From Pseudoduganella armeniaca (GTDB lineage Bacteria > Pseudomonadota > Gammaproteobacteria > Burkholderiales > Burkholderiaceae_D): a stretch of 64,000 nt of DNA. The notes under the pieces were generated by a model. The model searched no databases and was not told the DNA's origin. It worked only from the letters and a program-made list of their open reading frames with translations. How positions within the stretch are numbered: position 1 is the stretch's first letter; each line of letters starts with the position of its first letter. Positions 62,826-64,000 of this stretch are shown in pieces. The position numbers were made by a program, and so were the translations under genes. The stretch is taken from NCBI RefSeq assembly GCF_003028855.1, contig NZ_CP028324.1, forward strand, positions 4,340,001 through 4,404,000, read 5' to 3'.

Positions 62826-64000
62826 TCAGCGGACCGGCTGCAGCGCCACCGGGATGGTGCTTGCCCCGACGCGCGCGCGGGCCTGCGCCACCGGCGCATC
62901 GGCGGCGGTAGCGAGGGTGAACGTGTACTGGCCGGGCGCCACCTTCCATGCGCCTGCCTTGGGCACGTAGACGGCAAGCATGCGCGCCGGCACGGTCACG
63001 CTGACCTGCTTGCGTTCGCCCGGCTGCAGCAGCAGCTTGTCCCAGCCGGCCAGCCGGCGCGGCGCTTCCCAGCCCGCGGCCTTGAACGCCGCGGCGTACA
63101 CCTGCGGCACCGCGTAGCCGGGGCGCGTGCCCGTGTTCTTCACCGCGAAGTCCACTCTGACCGCGCCGCCGCCAGCCGGCCGCGCCACCAGGCCGTCGAA
63201 CGCGAACGTGGTGTACGACAAGCCATGGCCGAACGCGAACACCGGCTTGCGTCCCGTCTTCTCGAACCACTTGTAGCCGACGGCCGCGCCCTCGATATCG
63301 TAGTCGGTCTTGAAGCGGCCGGTCTTGCTGGTGGGGTCGCCGTCGATTTTCGGCCGGGGCAACTGCGCTTCCGACTGCGCGAACGTGGCCGGCAGCCGGC
63401 CGGAGGCGTCCACCTCGCCCGTCAGCACGCGCGCGATGGCCTCGCCACCGGCCGTGCCGGGATACCAGGCCGCCAGCACGGCGGCCGCCTGGTCCAGCCA
63501 TGGCATCGTCACCGGGCCGCCCGTCTCCAGCACGACGACGGTGCGGCGGTTGGCGCTGGTGACCGCGTCGACCAGCGCGTCCTGGTTGTCCGGCAGCGCC
63601 AGCGACGGCACGTCCAGGCTCTCGGCCGTCCACTGCGTGCCGAACACGATGGCCACGTCGCTCTGCGCCGCCAGCCGGGCCGCCGCCGCCACGTCCTTGC
63701 CGTCGTGGTAAGTCACCTCGGCCTGCGTACGCGCCGCCAGGGCCTTCAGCGGCGACGACGGGAACCAGACGATCGGCCCAGGGAAGCCCTGCGGGCCCTC
63801 GCCCTTGACGGCGCTGCCGCCGACCGGATGCACTTGCGCGGCGCCGCCGCCGGACAGCACGGCCACGTCGGCATGGCCGCCGATGATGGCGATCTTGCGC
63901 ACATCGCGCGCCAGCGGCAGCACGCCGCCGGCATTCTTGAGCAGCACGATGCCCTCCTCCGCGCCGCGCCGCGTGACCTGGGCATGGGCGGCGAAGTCGA
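62826..64000 (-). CDS. GH3 family beta-glycosidase, C-terminal part (5' end outside window)
   Basis: About 391 codons are visible and the frame is still open at the right edge. It starts within the linker before EEGIVLLKNAGGVLPL, the conserved beginning of the GH3 second domain. The domain 2 motifs GTQWTAESLDVPSLALPDNQ and YPGTAGGEAIARVLTGEVDASGRLPATF are clear, followed by FAFGHGLSYTTF and a C-terminal fibronectin-III-like domain. The catalytic nucleophile of domain 1 is not in the window. Likely a beta-glucosidase or beta-xylosidase acting on oligosaccharides in the periplasm; substrate not determined. Confidence 0.92.
   Translation of the reverse strand, partial: DFAAHAQVTRRGAEEGIVLLKNAGGVLPLARDVRKIAIIGGHADVAVLSGGGAAQVHPVGGSAVKGEGPQGFPGPIVWFPSSPLKALAARTQAEVTYHDGKDVAAAARLAAQSDVAIVFGTQWTAESLDVPSLALPDNQDALVDAVTSANRRTVVVLETGGPVTMPWLDQAAAVLAAWYPGTAGGEAIARVLTGEVDASGRLPATFAQSEAQLPRPKIDGDPTSKTGRFKTDYDIEGAAVGYKWFEKTGRKPVFAFGHGLSYTTFAFDGLVARPAGGGAVRVDFAVKNTGTRPGYAVPQVYAAAFKAAGWEAPRRLAGWDKLLLQPGERKQVSVTVPARMLAVYVPKAGAWKVAPGQYTFTLATAADAPVAQARARVGASTIPVALQPVR

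Noticed and set aside
1..64000. CRISPR arrays, tRNA/rRNA genes, insertion sequences, prophage genes
   Set aside because: No regularly spaced direct repeats, cloverleaf-like intergenic segments, transposase or integrase sequences were seen. The palindromes are isolated and unevenly spaced.

Overview
This is a high-GC, gene-dense window from a Gram-negative bacterium. The number of TonB-dependent receptors, the E. coli-like DNA polymerase II, a PEP-CTERM-type protein and the many intergenic palindromes suggest a betaproteobacterium, probably an Oxalobacteraceae member of the Massilia/Duganella group. That placement is inference. No rRNA, tRNA, CRISPR array, insertion sequence or replication origin was seen.

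Left part (1-12918, all minus strand): the N-terminus of a GH97 glycosidase, then a sugar-use locus. Read in transcription order it holds a carbohydrate-type TonB receptor, a GPH-family sugar transporter, a GH43 arabinofuranosidase-like enzyme, aldose 1-epimerase, a second GH43, a pentonate dehydratase (IlvD/EDD family), an FAH-family 2-keto-3-deoxy-pentonate dehydratase, an alpha-ketoglutarate-semialdehyde-type dehydrogenase and an SDR sugar dehydrogenase. Together these would take arabinose-containing oligosaccharides to 2-oxoglutarate by a non-phosphorylating (Weimberg-type) route.

13254-25550: a PEP-CTERM-like protein, then a tight four-gene plus-strand cluster. It encodes a 1317-residue Ig-like/Cys-rich secreted protein, a repeat protein, a 1230-residue multidomain secreted protein (Big_2, calcium-binding thrombospondin-type-3, LVIVD propeller, nidogen-like) and a di-haem peroxidase-like cytochrome. 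A convergent winged-helix/NTPase regulator overlaps its end. I cannot assign a known function to this set; it is one of the two best candidates for an undescribed system.

25739-29456: an orphan LuxR-type response regulator, AMP nucleosidase and a MATE exporter. 29606-36227: an orphan type VI secretion island (VgrG, Tle3-like lipase effector, Tla3-like adaptor, PAAR) with no recognisable immunity gene. 36277-41452: a truncated haemoglobin and two divergent TonB receptors.

41598-48161: four genes joined by 1-4 base overlaps, namely a CruF-type carotenoid protein, a DUF2236 (MpaB/Lcp-like) oxygenase, a large 7TM hybrid histidine kinase and a PleD-like diguanylate cyclase. This physical coupling of isoprenoid chemistry to c-di-GMP signalling is the second candidate.

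48279-64000: polB; a HAD phosphatase; a TonB receptor-GH35 beta-galactosidase operon whose receptor appears frameshifted in its signal peptide; a cupin; an alpha/beta hydrolase; a YoaK-family protein; a TMEM175-like channel; a frameshifted adenylation-domain remnant; a TonB-C/Sel1 protein; an XAC2610-like protein; and the C-terminal part of a GH3 glycosidase running off the end.

A family of perfect or near-perfect palindromes with the core GGGGACAG, GGTGACAGGCAC or GGTGACTGAC is scattered between genes, often at convergent gene ends. It probably acts as REP/REPIN-like repeats and as terminators.
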